From Neoechinorhynchus agilis (taxonomy: Eukaryota; Acanthocephala), in the NCBI GenBank assembly GCA_051530055.1, contig CM121342.1, forward strand, positions 5,456,001-5,520,000: a stretch of DNA of 64,000 nt, read 5' to 3'. The translations under genes and the position numbers were made by a program. Below are positions 63,851-64,000 of this stretch, piece after piece. Each line of letters opens with the position of its first letter. The first letter of the stretch is position 1. The notes beneath the pieces are model-generated. The model was not told the DNA's origin, ran no database searches, and worked only from the letters and a program-made list of their open reading frames with translations.

Positions 63851-64000
63851 ATGTTCAAACATTTTTATCCTCTGTTGCCTCGCGTATTCAGCATTCCCTT
63901 CCTTAATGGTTTACTACTAACCATTTTCGAAGATTTCTACGGCACTTGTTGGGAAATTTAGACCTTTCAGTGGCCTGATTCTTAAACTTTCACAAAGATT
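63851..64000. other. Window end, no feature
   Basis: Open frame runs to 63961 but shows no domain. Confidence 0.3.

Overview
The window reads as a compact invertebrate animal genome. Evidence: most recognised genes are interrupted by GT-AG introns of about 44-56 nt, intergenic gaps between coding genes are often 100-300 nt, and the gene set is metazoan (BK potassium channel, SLC17/VGLUT-type transporter, LASP, Tudor proteins, BAF domain, PLK4, PICH/ERCC6L, aromatic amino acid hydroxylase). A nicotinamidase, a family vertebrates lack, points to an invertebrate. I cannot name the phylum from the sequence; a miniaturised, AT-rich lineage fits best, and that is inference. Introns were placed by eye from reading frame, splice consensus and alignment to remembered family sequences, so exon edges are predictions.

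Left part (1-17 kb): PEBP, thiamine pyrophosphokinase (-), four tandem-repeat arrays, then nicotinamidase with a tiny membrane protein starting one base after its stop, and a secreted ShKT peptide (-). The first array (3908-5360) is bounded by perfect 20-bp terminal inverted repeats, and each unit carries a tRNA-type B box.

Middle (17-36 kb): two near-identical tandem Tudor genes, one lacking the first Tudor domain; a minus-strand run of DHHC palmitoyltransferase, ribosomal protein L31 and a small unrecognised gene; a 2.5-kb 90-bp satellite; a bHLH factor (-); LASP (+); an SLC17 vesicular-glutamate-type transporter (-, ten exons).

Right part (38-64 kb): a divergent aromatic amino acid hydroxylase, a single laminin-G gene, a thioredoxin-BAF fusion whose 3' end overlaps the BK channel gene (-, about 20 exons), then a co-oriented minus-strand group of mLST8, PICH/ERCC6L and PLK4, a 200/230-bp satellite with higher-order structure, a few small genes, a SWIM zinc-finger gene (-), and at the very end another copy of the foldback repeat seen at 5.9-7.1 kb.

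The most unusual observations are the thioredoxin-BAF fusion (thioredoxin fold without its CxxC), PLK4 ending after its second polo box, the hydroxylase without a tetramerisation tail, the Tudor duplicate pair, and the TIR-bounded array of tRNA-like units. Tandem arrays occupy about a fifth of the window.
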